54,907 nucleotides of DNA. Origin: Paraplanobispora siamensis (GTDB lineage Bacteria; Actinomycetota; Actinomycetes; Streptosporangiales; Streptosporangiaceae). The notes beneath the pieces are model-generated. The model was not told the origin of the DNA. It saw nothing but the letters and a program-made list of their open reading frames with translations, and ran no database searches. The stretch is taken from contig NZ_BOOJ01000079.1 in assembly GCF_016863175.1 (NCBI RefSeq), forward strand, positions 1 through 54,907, in the 5' to 3' direction. This document shows positions 1-7,628 of this stretch, in pieces (the stretch's first letter is position 1; the number at the start of each line of letters is the position of its first letter). The position numbers were made by a program, and so were the translations under genes.

Positions 1-194
1 CCGAGCATGGTGGTCGGGGACGACGGCACGAAGGGCGGGTTGTGGTGCTCACCGGTCGCGAAGACGTCGAGCCCGACCTCCTCGGCCTTGAGCGCGATGG
101 CGACCATCGCCTTGATCCGCTCGTGCTCGGTCGGCGTCCTCCCCGTGGTGGGGTCCATGGTGACGTCGCCCACGGAGAAGATCCCGAACTGCAT
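1..194 (-). CDS. LLM-class flavin-dependent oxidoreductase, N-terminal part (cut by window edge)
   Basis: Reading leftward from an ATG at 194, the translation starts MQFGIFSVGDVTMDPTTGRT and continues with the EHERI, EEVGLDVFATGEHH and PPFVPSSPTT segments. These are typical of the N-terminus of luciferase-like monooxygenases, in which FMN or F420 binds a TIM barrel; EHH is a family hallmark. Only about 64 residues are present and the frame is open to the window edge. A short AT-rich stretch with an imperfect palindrome lies just upstream and probably holds the promoter. The substrate cannot be read from this fragment. Family assignment is secure; the exact cofactor is not. Confidence 0.88.
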   Translation of the reverse strand, partial: MQFGIFSVGDVTMDPTTGRTPTEHERIKAMVAIALKAEEVGLDVFATGEHHNPPFVPSSPTTML

Positions 195-215
195 CGTGCT
201 CACCGTCCCACTGCC

Positions 216-229
216 GTTTAAAATTCAAC
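216..229 (-). promoter_or_regulatory. Candidate operator/promoter of the LLM oxidoreductase gene
   Basis: On the minus strand this reads GTTGAATTTTAAAC, an imperfect palindrome (GTTGAA / TTAAAC, one mismatch per arm) in an AT-rich island about 22 nt upstream of the ATG at 194. MarR-type sites upstream of such oxidoreductases often look like this. This is a pattern match only; no regulator gene is visible on this side. Confidence 0.3.
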
Positions 230-296
230 TATCTAAGCAATCGCGGCAGCCGATCCTATTCCCGGCCGGACCCCGGTGGCCGGGTGGCGCCGGGCC

Positions 297-527
297 TCAG
301 GCCGGGGGCCGCTCCCGGGCGGTGCGGCCGATCTGCAGCTCGTCGAGGAGGTCCTGGGTCGCGGCGGCCACGGCCTCCACGGCCCGCTCGAAGGCCGCGG
401 CGTTGCGCGCCGACGGGGCGCGGAAGCCGGAGATCTTGCGGACGTACTGCAGCGCGGCGGCCCGCACGTCCTGCTCGGTCACGTCACTGGAGTAGGGCTC
501 GCGAAGGGTCTTGATGCTTCGGCACAT
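297..527 (-). CDS. DUF2277 family small protein
   Basis: A 76-residue protein beginning MCRSIKTLREPY, followed by VTEQDVRAAALQYVRKISGF and a helical C-terminal half (FERAVEAVAAATQDLLDEL). The opening and the ALQYVRK-SGFR block are characteristic of DUF2277, a family of about 75-90 residues with unknown function. I use the internal ATG at 527 rather than an upstream start because MCRSIK is the conserved N-terminus. Its first eleven codons (527 down to 494) also lie inside the 265-bp direct repeat; only that 5' fragment is repeated at 13,701-13,734. Confidence 0.85.
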   Translation of the reverse strand: MCRSIKTLREPYSSDVTEQDVRAAALQYVRKISGFRAPSARNAAAFERAVEAVAAATQDLLDELQIGRTARERPPA

Positions 528-758
528 GCCAGGACCGTACGACATCCGTTCTCTGGCCGGGGGCCGTCCATGCCGTCATAATTCTGGGAGCAGTTCTCTG
601 CCCATGGCGGGAGGTGTTGATGGACTCCTCGGACGGCCGGGTTCTGATTCTCATCGTGGTCGCGACGGTGGTGTTCTTCATCGGACGGCGCTATCAGCGG
701 ACGGTGGACGCCTGGGGAGGGCGGGGCAAAGCGATCAAGGCCGCCGCGGACGCGAAGG
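494..758. repeat. 265-bp direct repeat, left copy
   Basis: This segment matches 13,701-13,965 at a constant offset of 13,207 with no net indels and about 15 mismatches by eye (about 94% identity). It spans the 5' end of the DUF2277 gene, the divergent intergenic region and the first 46 codons of the small membrane-protein gene. In this copy both genes are complete. The four mismatches inside the shared coding part are all synonymous, so the copies look homologous and diverged rather than a recent slip duplication. The two copies bracket the biosynthetic locus. Confidence 0.93.
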
Positions 759-874
759 ACAAGATCCCCGCGGCCAAGGCCGCGGCGTGGGCGGCGATCC
801 GCGGCATGGTCGGGGCCGGGCTGGTGGCGCTGATCCTGTTCGCCATCGTCGCCAACGCCATCCGGTACGGCTGA
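620..874 (+). CDS. Small membrane protein of unknown function
   Basis: An 84-residue protein starting MDSSDGRVLILIVVATVVFF. It has an N-terminal hydrophobic segment (about residues 8-21), a basic, Ala-rich middle (RRYQRTVDAWGGRGKAIKAAADAK) and a second hydrophobic segment near the C-terminus (GLVALILFAIVANAI). The ATG at 620 is chosen because GGGAGG lies 5 nt upstream; in-frame GTG 614 and TTG 617 are too close to that site. I do not recognise the family. A 5' fragment of a homologue is found at 13,827, beyond the biosynthetic locus. Confidence 0.75.
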   Translation: MDSSDGRVLILIVVATVVFFIGRRYQRTVDAWGGRGKAIKAAADAKDKIPAAKAAAWAAIRGMVGAGLVALILFAIVANAIRYG

Positions 875-932
875 GCCCCTCGCCGCACCGGGGCGTGGGC
901 GCCGGGTCATGAGGGCCCGGCGGCGGAACGGC

Positions 933-1997
933 TCAGCCGGCCGGGGCCCAGCCGACGGGCTCGACGATCTCCACGACCACGCAGGACAGGGCGACGCCCA
1001 CCCCGTTGCCGAGCAGCAGCACGTGGTCCCCCGGCCCGACGGCTCCTGTCTCGAGGAGGTGGGCGAGTCCCGCGATCTGGTCGTTGACCCCGAGGTGACC
1101 GACGCCGCGCCCGAACTCCAGCACCCCCCGCGCGGGGTCGATGCCCAGCGGCTCCAGAACGCTCCTGACATAGGCCTCTCCGCCGGAGAAGACGTGCGTG
1201 GCACGAGCCACATCCTGCGGGCCGATCCCGGCTTCGGCCAGAGCGCGCCGCGCCACCTCGGCGCGCGCCAGCGTCAGCCGCTCCTTGGCCCGGTCGAACT
1301 CCGCGGGGCGGCGGGCGGCGAACTCGGCGATCCGCGCCCCGATCGCCATGGGGCGGCCCACCGTGCATCCGGGCGGGAACAGCGGCATGTCCCCCCGGTA
1401 CATCTCCTCCATGTCCGGGAGTGAGGCGGAGACGACCGCCCGCAGCCGGGCGAACCCGCCGCGTCGCGACAGCACGACGGCCGTGCCGGCGTCGCCGAAG
1501 ATCGTGCCGCGGTTGGTGACCGCCCCCTCGGCGTAGCGCCAGCGATCGACGAGCGGCGCGCCGAAGTTGTCCGCCCCGGTGATGAGGGCGGCGGTATGGT
1601 CCCCGCCGCCCGCGGTGAGGTAGCACGCGGCCAGCTCCATCGCGCCGAGCATCCCGTTGCAGGTCTGACGGATCTCGAAGGCGGGGACATGGCCGCCGAT
1701 GGTGTGACGCTGCACGTAGTGGTGCGGCGACCAGCCGTCGGGGCCCTGGTGGTAGAAGGTCGCGTGCAGGAGCAGGCCGACCTCGGACGCGTCGTGGCCC
1801 GAGCGGGCCAGCGCCTGCCTGCCGGCGCGCACGGCCATGTCCGGTGCCGGCGTCCGGCCGGCCACCGCGGCGCCGGACCATCCGGCGCGCATGTGCTCCT
1901 CACGGTCGTACATGCCGAGTTCCACGGCCCTCGCCGCGCTGAACGACTCGGGGATGTAGGTGCCGATTCCGGCGATGTGGACGCCGTCCACCTTCAT
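933..1997 (-). CDS. Ketoacyl-ACP synthase III family protein (condensing enzyme or acyltransferase)
   Basis: A 354-residue thiolase-fold protein. The nucleophile is Cys113 in RQTCNGML, with a candidate His268 (ATHVFSGGE) and a GHLGVNDQ motif at 300-307. Classical KASIII enzymes have Cys-His-Asn. The GHLG-x-(S/N)DQ form recalls, from memory, the CerJ/ChlB3 branch, where an Asp replaces Asn and the enzyme transfers an acyl group to an alcohol. It could therefore condense an aryl or acyl starter with malonyl-ACP, or act as an acyltransferase. It is transcribed divergently from the AfsA-type gene across about 430 bp and is the left-most gene of the locus. The family is secure; the reaction is inferred. 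Confidence 0.88.
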   Translation of the reverse strand: MKVDGVHIAGIGTYIPESFSAARAVELGMYDREEHMRAGWSGAAVAGRTPAPDMAVRAGRQALARSGHDASEVGLLLHATFYHQGPDGWSPHHYVQRHTIGGHVPAFEIRQTCNGMLGAMELAACYLTAGGGDHTAALITGADNFGAPLVDRWRYAEGAVTNRGTIFGDAGTAVVLSRRGGFARLRAVVSASLPDMEEMYRGDMPLFPPGCTVGRPMAIGARIAEFAARRPAEFDRAKERLTLARAEVARRALAEAGIGPQDVARATHVFSGGEAYVRSVLEPLGIDPARGVLEFGRGVGHLGVNDQIAGLAHLLETGAVGPGDHVLLLGNGVGVALSCVVVEIVEPVGWAPAG

Positions 1998-2426
1998 CTT
2001 CGACCTCGCTTAACGAGCGGTGTCCGGTGGTCGGCTGTCGGAACCGGACGTCCCCGCGGTGGGATCCCCCGCGACGGCGGCCCGCCGCGGCCCGAATCCT
2101 GGCCCCTCGGACGCCGGTCGCACATCTTCTGGAATGCGGCGCCGGCGTCCCCGGTGAACGCCGGGCCCGTGACCGCCTTCGGGTCCGTTGATGCACGGCC
2201 GTATCCGTGGTTGACAGAGGACTGAAAATGCCGGCTTTTTTCCGCCCGCATTGCCTTCCGCATAGAGCCTGATCAGAGGGGACGTCGTCCACGGGCGGAT
2301 GTTCCGACAGCCGTTTCGGGATCGATCCATAGCACCGAAATATGGGCGGAGAGCAATGCAGAAGATGTCTGGAGATCACGTCGGTAACAGGATTCATGAA
2401 CCTTTCCGAAATGGGGGTTGGAACCT
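1998..2426. promoter_or_regulatory. Divergent promoter region of the biosynthetic locus
   Basis: A 429-bp gene-free region between the divergent KASIII and AfsA-type genes; it must carry promoters for both. A TTGACA lies at 2211-2216. An AT-flanked near-palindrome (AAAATGCCGGCTTTTT, 2225-2240) and two partly similar copies of CCGAAAT-GGG near 2336 and 2407 are possible operator elements. I found no clear gamma-butyrolactone autoregulatory element. No RNA gene or credible small ORF was seen. Confidence 0.45.
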
Positions 2427-3365
2427 GTGACACTTCTGACCGCATCCGAGGCTCACTACGGAGTCCTGCCGCAGGCGCGACCGGCCGACGGTCTGCTCCG
2501 GGACGTCGATCTGCTGACCGGGACCTGGTCCGCCACGCTCGCCGTGGACTCCGACGATCCCTACTTCTTCGACCATCCCCTTGATCACCTGCCCGGTATG
2601 GCCCTCGTCTGCGGCCTGCTGGACCTGCTGCGCGCCACCGGCACCGGGCACCCCGAGCGGCCGGGACACCGGATGCGCATGTCGCTGGACCTTCCGGCGT
2701 TCTGCGAGCTGGAGACGCCGGTCCACCTCGAAGCGAGCCGGCTCCCTTCCGACGACACCACCGGGCTTTCCGGCACGACGCGGGTGGTCATGCGTGCCCG
2801 CCAGGGCGGCCAGATCGTCTGCGGGGCGGAGGCCGCCTTCCGCCCGGCGACGCTCCTCGACACGCCCGGCGCCCCTGTCTGGGCCCGCCACTCCGCATCG
2901 GCCCGCCGCTCCGAACCGGCCCGCCCGGAACTGGTCCACCGGCACCGCCCGGAGAACGTCCTGATCGGCGGCATGGCGCCGCACGGTGCGACGCGGATCG
3001 CAGAGGTACGCCGCCCGCCGGAGGGCCATCCGCTCGCCCCGGCACCGGGCGCGCCGCCCCGCGCGGAATTGATCATCGACGCGGCCCGGCAGTTCGGCAC
3101 CATGATCTGCCACGTCGAGCATGCCGTACCGGAGGACGCCCGGCTGATCCTGCTGGCCGTCGAGGCCGACCTGCCGTGCGAGCTCCCCTGGGACTTGCGG
3201 CTCGGGTGGACGCGGACCGCCCCGCGACGCGGACGTTCCCGCATGCGAATCGAGGTCCTCGCCGGTGACGCGGACGCCGAGCCGTGCGGCGCCGTCACGC
3301 TCGACTACTACGCCGCCTCGCCGGCGATCTACCGCAGGCTGCGCCACGCGGGAAGGACGGCATGA
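2427..3365 (+). CDS. AfsA/ScbA-type hotdog protein (gamma-butyrolactone-synthase-like)
   Basis: A 312-residue protein. The motif DPYFFDHPLDHLPGM (residues 44-58) is the hallmark of the AfsA repeat. A second related segment is seen around DAARQFGTMICHVEHAVP, giving the usual two-hotdog layout and length. AfsA itself transfers a beta-ketoacyl group from ACP to dihydroxyacetone phosphate on the way to A-factor-type butenolides. GTG 2427 is chosen because GGGGG lies about 9 nt upstream; TTG 2418 is too close. Its stop overlaps the next start (ATGA). With no receptor or ketoreductase partner here, it may serve metabolite assembly rather than autoregulator synthesis. Confidence 0.85.
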   Translation: MTLLTASEAHYGVLPQARPADGLLRDVDLLTGTWSATLAVDSDDPYFFDHPLDHLPGMALVCGLLDLLRATGTGHPERPGHRMRMSLDLPAFCELETPVHLEASRLPSDDTTGLSGTTRVVMRARQGGQIVCGAEAAFRPATLLDTPGAPVWARHSASARRSEPARPELVHRHRPENVLIGGMAPHGATRIAEVRRPPEGHPLAPAPGAPPRAELIIDAARQFGTMICHVEHAVPEDARLILLAVEADLPCELPWDLRLGWTRTAPRRGRSRMRIEVLAGDADAEPCGAVTLDYYAASPAIYRRLRHAGRTA

Positions 3366-4015
3366 GCACCGGGGGATCCGGGAGCCTGGTGACCCTGCTG
3401 ACCCGGGTGCTGTTCGTCGCCGCCGTCACCGCGATGGCGGTGCGCGCCGCCGGGTACCTGACCCACGCCGCCGAGGGCGCGAACCTCGTCTCCGGACTCC
3501 TCGTCGCCGGCTACCTGGCCTGGGTGAGCATCGAGATCCCGGTCACCTTCCGTAAACCGTCGCAGCCCGTCGCCGAGAGCCGCACCCTGGCCGCGTACGC
3601 CTCCTCGCGCATGCTGCTGGTGCTCGCCGCCGTGGTGCCGCCGGCTCCCTGGGACGACGTCTCCTATCTGATGGCGCCGCCGATCGCCCTGTTCCTGGCC
3701 GGCATCGTGCTGCGCACGGTAGCGATCCGGGCGCTGGGCGCGCTCTACACCCATCACGTCCTGCGCCGCGACGAGCACCCGCTGGTCACCACCGGCCCGT
3801 ACCGGTTCCTGAGGCACCCGGCCTACGCCGGCATGCTCCTGGCCAACATCGGCTTCGTCCTCTACTTCCACCAGGCGTTCGGCGTCGCGGCGCTGCTGCT
3901 GCTGGCCGGAGTCCTGGTCTGGCGGATCCGCACCGAGGAGCGGGTGCTGTGGTCGGTTCCCGGATACCCGAAGTTCGCCGCCGGGCGCGCGCGCCTGCTG
4001 ATGGGGGTGTGGTGA
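3362..4015 (+). CDS. ICMT/PEMT-like integral membrane methyltransferase
   Basis: A 217-residue polytopic protein with roughly five hydrophobic segments. Near residues 139-164 it carries HPLVTTGPYRFLRHPAYAGML, the conserved SAM-binding core of isoprenylcysteine carboxyl methyltransferase and related phospholipid methyltransferases (PYR-x-x-RHP-x-Y-G). The C-terminus has the usual RIRTEERVL..VPGYPKF segment. It overlaps its neighbours by ATGA on the 5' side and by one base on the 3' side, so it is cotranslated with them. In this locus it may methylate a prenylated or carboxylated intermediate at the membrane; the acceptor is not known. Confidence 0.85.
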   Translation: MSTGGSGSLVTLLTRVLFVAAVTAMAVRAAGYLTHAAEGANLVSGLLVAGYLAWVSIEIPVTFRKPSQPVAESRTLAAYASSRMLLVLAAVVPPAPWDDVSYLMAPPIALFLAGIVLRTVAIRALGALYTHHVLRRDEHPLVTTGPYRFLRHPAYAGMLLANIGFVLYFHQAFGVAALLLLAGVLVWRIRTEERVLWSVPGYPKFAAGRARLLMGVW

Positions 4016-6720
4016 TGACCGCGCTCGTCCGATCCGGTGACGCCCGGCTCACCGACGCGACCGTGACCGGGCACAAGTTCGCCCGCCAGGAGCTGCTGCG
4101 CCGGGCCGGTTTCCGGGTGCCCGAGTTCTTCTGCGTGCCGGTTGCCGCGTTCGACGCCGTGGCCCGCGACCTGCTGCCCCCAGCCCCGGACCCCGGACGC
4201 GAGGCCGAGCTGGCGGCCTGGGCGGCGGACGCGGCGGCCCGGCTGTCGTCCGCCGTGCCGCCGGGCCCGCTCGCGGCCGAACTGCGCGAGGCGGCCACCG
4301 CCCTCGCCGGTGACCACGGCCTGCTCGCGGTACGGGCCTGCGTGGTGGCCGACGCGGACGGAGTCGGCGAGGACGGCGTCTCCGACGCGTTCGCCGGGAT
4401 GACCGAGTCCTACCTGTACGTGCGTCCCGAGGACGTGCCCGGGCGGGTCGTCCAGTGCTGGGCCTCGGGATTCACCCCGCAGTCGATCCTGTACCGGGTA
4501 CGCAGAGGACTGCCGGTCGACTCGGTCCGGGTGGCGGTCGGAGTCCAGGCGATGGTCCCCGGGGTGCGGTCATTCGTGGCGTTCAGCCGCGATCCCCGCA
4601 CCGGCGAGGCCGCCTGTGTGATCGCCGCGGCACACGGCATCGGTGAGGGCGTCGTCCAGGAACGTGCCGACGTCGACCACTTCTTCGTGGACACGGCCTC
4701 CGGCCGGATCAGGTCCGAGGTGGTCGTCAAACGGGTGATGATGACCGGGGGCGACGGGGACGAGGGGCCGGTGCCGCGTCCGGTGCCCGCCGGGCAGGCC
4801 GAGCAGCCCGTGCTCACCGACGGCGAGGTGCGCCGGGTGAGCGATCTCGCCGCGAAGGTCGAGGCCTTCTTCGGGCTGCCGCAGGACATCGAGGGCACGA
4901 TCACGCCCGACGGCGCCGTCCACTTGGTGCAGGCCCGCCCCGTGGTGTTCGCCGGCCGCCCGGAGGAACCGGCGGTGCGCTGGAGCAACCACAACATCAC
5001 CGAGAGCTTCCCGGGTCTTTCGGGCGCGCTGACGTACTCGCAGGCGCGCGTCTTCTATCGGCTGATCTTCCGCGACCTCTACCGGCGGATGGGAGTGCCC
5101 GACCGCCGGCTCCGGGCGCTGGAGCACCACCTCAACCGCATGGTGGGGCTGGTCGACGGCCGCGTCTACTACCGGCTGGACGCCTGGCTCGCCCTGCACG
5201 GGCAGATCCCCGGCTTCCCGCTGGTACGCCGGTGGTGGGAGCGCTCGATGGGAATCGGCGGCGACCATCGTCCCTCCGCACCGGACAAGATCCGCGCGCT
5301 CTTCTCCGTGCCGGGTCTGGTGGCGCGCGCGCTCCGGCAGCCCGGGGAGGCCCGGGACTTCCTGCGCTGGTGGGACCGGCTGGTCGATCAGAGCGCGGGG
5401 ATGGACGAGTGGACACCCGAGCGCCTCATCGCCTTCTACCGGCGGCTGTGGGCCGAGGTGGGCCGGCGATGGGGCGTCACCCTCGTCAACAGCTTCTTCC
5501 TGCTGGTGTGGACCACGCTGACCTCGGCGGCGCTGCGCCGCTGGGTCACCGACGACGAGCAGCGGCTGCTCGGCGGCCTGCTGACGGGCGGGCGGGAGAA
5601 CCGCTCGCTGCTCGGGGTGCGGTCCGCCATCGCGTTCGCCGAGCTGGTCTGCGGGCGCCCTGAGCTGGCCGGACGGATCCGGAGCTGTGACGGGGAGGGC
5701 GACTCCGCCGAGAGGATCTGGGCCGACGTCGTCTCCGGCCGCTACGGAGCGGAGATCGCCCGGGCTGCCGCCACCCACCTGCACCGGTACGGCGACCGGG
5801 CCCTGCACGACCTGAAGCTGGAGGAACCCTCACCCCGCCAGCGGCCAAGCATGATCATCGAAATGATCAAACCCATGGTCCACGGCGGCCTGACCGTGGC
5901 CGGCAGCCGCGCCAAGGAGCTCGCCGCCCGTGCCGAGGCGGAGCGGGAACTGCGCGAGCGCTGCCCGGGCACCGTTCGCCTCCTGGTGGTCCGTGCCCTC
6001 GTCGCCGGGCTGCGCCGGGCGGTCAAGACCCGCGAGGACACCCGGTACTGCCGCAGCCAGCTGTTCGGGCTGACCCGCCAGGTGATGTGGCGGCTCGGCG
6101 ACCTGCTCGCCGAGGCGGGCAGGCTCGACCGCGGCCGGGATGTCGTGGACCTCACCGTCGAGGAGGTGCTCGGCGCCTACGACGGCACGCTGGTCGACGC
6201 CGACCTTCGGTTCCTCGTCCGCGCTCGCCGGGAGGAGCGGAGCGCGGCGGCGGAGCGTCCGGATCCCGGCGTCGAGCTGACCACGCCGCTCAACCGGCCC
6301 ATGCCGGGCGGCCCGCCGTACGCCGACGGCCCGGCCGGTGCGCGTCCCGGCCCGCCCGCGCCGGAGCCGGCCACGATGGCCGGCGACCTTCAGGGGCTGC
6401 CGTCCAGCAACGGCGTGGTGCGCGGTGAGGCCCGCGTCGTCCTCGACCCCTCCATATCACCCGAATCATGCCGTGACCGGATTATCGTGGCGAAGGAGAC
6501 CGACCCCGGATGGCTGTTCCTCATGATGGCGGCGCGTGGAATGGTGGTGGAGCGGGGCACGTTGCTGTCCCACACCGCGATCACCGGACGGCTGCTCGGC
6601 ATCCCGACCGTCGTCTCCGTCCCCGGGGCGACCACGCTGATCAAGGACGGGGCCCTCGTCGAGGTCGACGGGGCCGAGGGGAGGGTGCGCGTCCTGACGA
6701 CCGCCGCGGAGCCCTCCTGA
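4015..6720 (+). CDS. PEP-synthase/rifampin-phosphotransferase-like dikinase
   Basis: A 901-residue protein with three regions. The N-terminal PPDK-type ATP-binding domain (about 1-320) shows GHKFARQELLRRAGFRVPEFF, FAGMTESYLYV, GIGEGVVQ, and IEGTITPDGAVHLVQARPV. A divergent, Trp/Arg-rich middle (about 325-770) follows. A C-terminal swivelling His domain (about 790-895) contains KETDPGWLFLMMAARGMVVE and GTLLSHTAITGRLLGIP, with His853 as the probable phosphocarrier. This order and length resemble rifampin phosphotransferase rather than PEP synthase, which has a PEP/pyruvate barrel that is missing here. The central domain would bind the acceptor. A role in phosphorylating a pathway intermediate, or in self-protection, is inferred. 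The gene overlaps the UbiA gene. Confidence 0.87.
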   Translation: MTALVRSGDARLTDATVTGHKFARQELLRRAGFRVPEFFCVPVAAFDAVARDLLPPAPDPGREAELAAWAADAAARLSSAVPPGPLAAELREAATALAGDHGLLAVRACVVADADGVGEDGVSDAFAGMTESYLYVRPEDVPGRVVQCWASGFTPQSILYRVRRGLPVDSVRVAVGVQAMVPGVRSFVAFSRDPRTGEAACVIAAAHGIGEGVVQERADVDHFFVDTASGRIRSEVVVKRVMMTGGDGDEGPVPRPVPAGQAEQPVLTDGEVRRVSDLAAKVEAFFGLPQDIEGTITPDGAVHLVQARPVVFAGRPEEPAVRWSNHNITESFPGLSGALTYSQARVFYRLIFRDLYRRMGVPDRRLRALEHHLNRMVGLVDGRVYYRLDAWLALHGQIPGFPLVRRWWERSMGIGGDHRPSAPDKIRALFSVPGLVARALRQPGEARDFLRWWDRLVDQSAGMDEWTPERLIAFYRRLWAEVGRRWGVTLVNSFFLLVWTTLTSAALRRWVTDDEQRLLGGLLTGGRENRSLLGVRSAIAFAELVCGRPELAGRIRSCDGEGDSAERIWADVVSGRYGAEIARAAATHLHRYGDRALHDLKLEEPSPRQRPSMIIEMIKPMVHGGLTVAGSRAKELAARAEAERELRERCPGTVRLLVVRALVAGLRRAVKTREDTRYCRSQLFGLTRQVMWRLGDLLAEAGRLDRGRDVVDLTVEEVLGAYDGTLVDADLRFLVRARREERSAAAERPDPGVELTTPLNRPMPGGPPYADGPAGARPGPPAPEPATMAGDLQGLPSSNGVVRGEARVVLDPSISPESCRDRIIVAKETDPGWLFLMMAARGMVVERGTLLSHTAITGRLLGIPTVVSVPGATTLIKDGALVEVDGAEGRVRVLTTAAEPS

Positions 6721-7628
6721 CGACCCGCCTGCTCCGCTACGTCGCCGGCAGTTACCCGCCCAAAGCGTATGTTCCGTACGCGCTGGCGTGGGCGGTCGGT
6801 GCGCCGGCGGCCTGCGCGCTGACCGACCCCCGGATCTCCGGATGGCTGCCGGACGCGGGGACCGCGGTGAGCGCCGTGACCCTTGTCGTCGTCCTGCTGA
6901 TGATGCGTGCCCTGGACGACATCCGCGACCTGGACTACGACCGGGAGCACAACCCCGACCGGCCGCTGGCCAGAGGCGTCGTCAGCGTCCGCGACCTGAC
7001 CGTCATGGTCGCCGCCGGGACCGTGTTCGTGCTCGCGATCAACGCGTGGCGCTGGCCGGTCATGTGCGTGCTGGCAGGTCAGCTTGCGTATGCGTACTTG
7101 GTGCTGTGGGCCGACCGCCGGCTCGGATGGCCGCGCGGCGACGCGCTCGTGGCGGGCTTCCTGGTGAACCTCCCCGTCCAGCTCATGATCAACGCTTTCC
7201 TGTACGCCGGGCTGCTGTACTCGGCCGGGCTCGCCCCGGTCTGGCCGGGCGCGATCGGGATCGCCGTGGCCGCACTGGCGTTCCTGCACGTGGAGTTCGC
7301 CCGCAAGACGACCCGGCGGCCCCGTCCGGGCGAGCGCACCTACGTCACCCTGTTCGGCCCGACGGGAACCGCCGCACTGGCCGTGGCCTGCGCGCTGGCC
7401 TCGGTCGCGGTCCTGGTCGCCTCGGTCACCGCCGGAGGCGGTGAGCGCACGGGCGCATGGGCGGTGTGGTCGGCGGCGGCACCGCTGACCTTCGCGGCGC
7501 TCGGCGCGCTGCGGTTCTGGCGTGAGGGCCTCGCCCGCTGGCCGTACGGGCAGGCGGCGCTGTTCATGCTCGTCAGCTTCGTCGGCTATCAGATCATCAA
7601 CCTCGTGGAGAGGGCGACGGCACCATGA
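6717..7628 (+). CDS. UbiA-family prenyltransferase with atypical second motif; probable CTG start
   Basis: A polytopic protein of about 303 residues. The first Asp-rich motif is intact (ALDDIRDLDYD, residues 66-75) and is followed by NPDRPLARG. The second DxxxD motif is absent; its place is taken by VEFARKTTRRPRPGERTYV (192-210). The open frame has no ATG, GTG or TTG near the expected N-terminus. CTG at 6717 overlaps the upstream TGA (CTGA) with GGAG 6 nt upstream, so translational coupling from the dikinase gene is likely. UbiA enzymes attach a prenyl chain to an aromatic acceptor in the membrane; here the acceptor would plausibly be a hydroxybenzoate. The start is uncertain and the family is secure. 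Confidence 0.82.
   Translation: MTTRLLRYVAGSYPPKAYVPYALAWAVGAPAACALTDPRISGWLPDAGTAVSAVTLVVVLLMMRALDDIRDLDYDREHNPDRPLARGVVSVRDLTVMVAAGTVFVLAINAWRWPVMCVLAGQLAYAYLVLWADRRLGWPRGDALVAGFLVNLPVQLMINAFLYAGLLYSAGLAPVWPGAIGIAVAALAFLHVEFARKTTRRPRPGERTYVTLFGPTGTAALAVACALASVAVLVASVTAGGGERTGAWAVWSAAAPLTFAALGALRFWREGLARWPYGQAALFMLVSFVGYQIINLVERATAP

Noticed and set aside
2427-3365. The AfsA-type gene as part of a gamma-butyrolactone signalling circuit
   Set aside because: No TetR-type receptor gene, butenolide reductase or autoregulatory element is visible; the enzyme sits inside an operon of tailoring genes, so a biosynthetic role is preferred.
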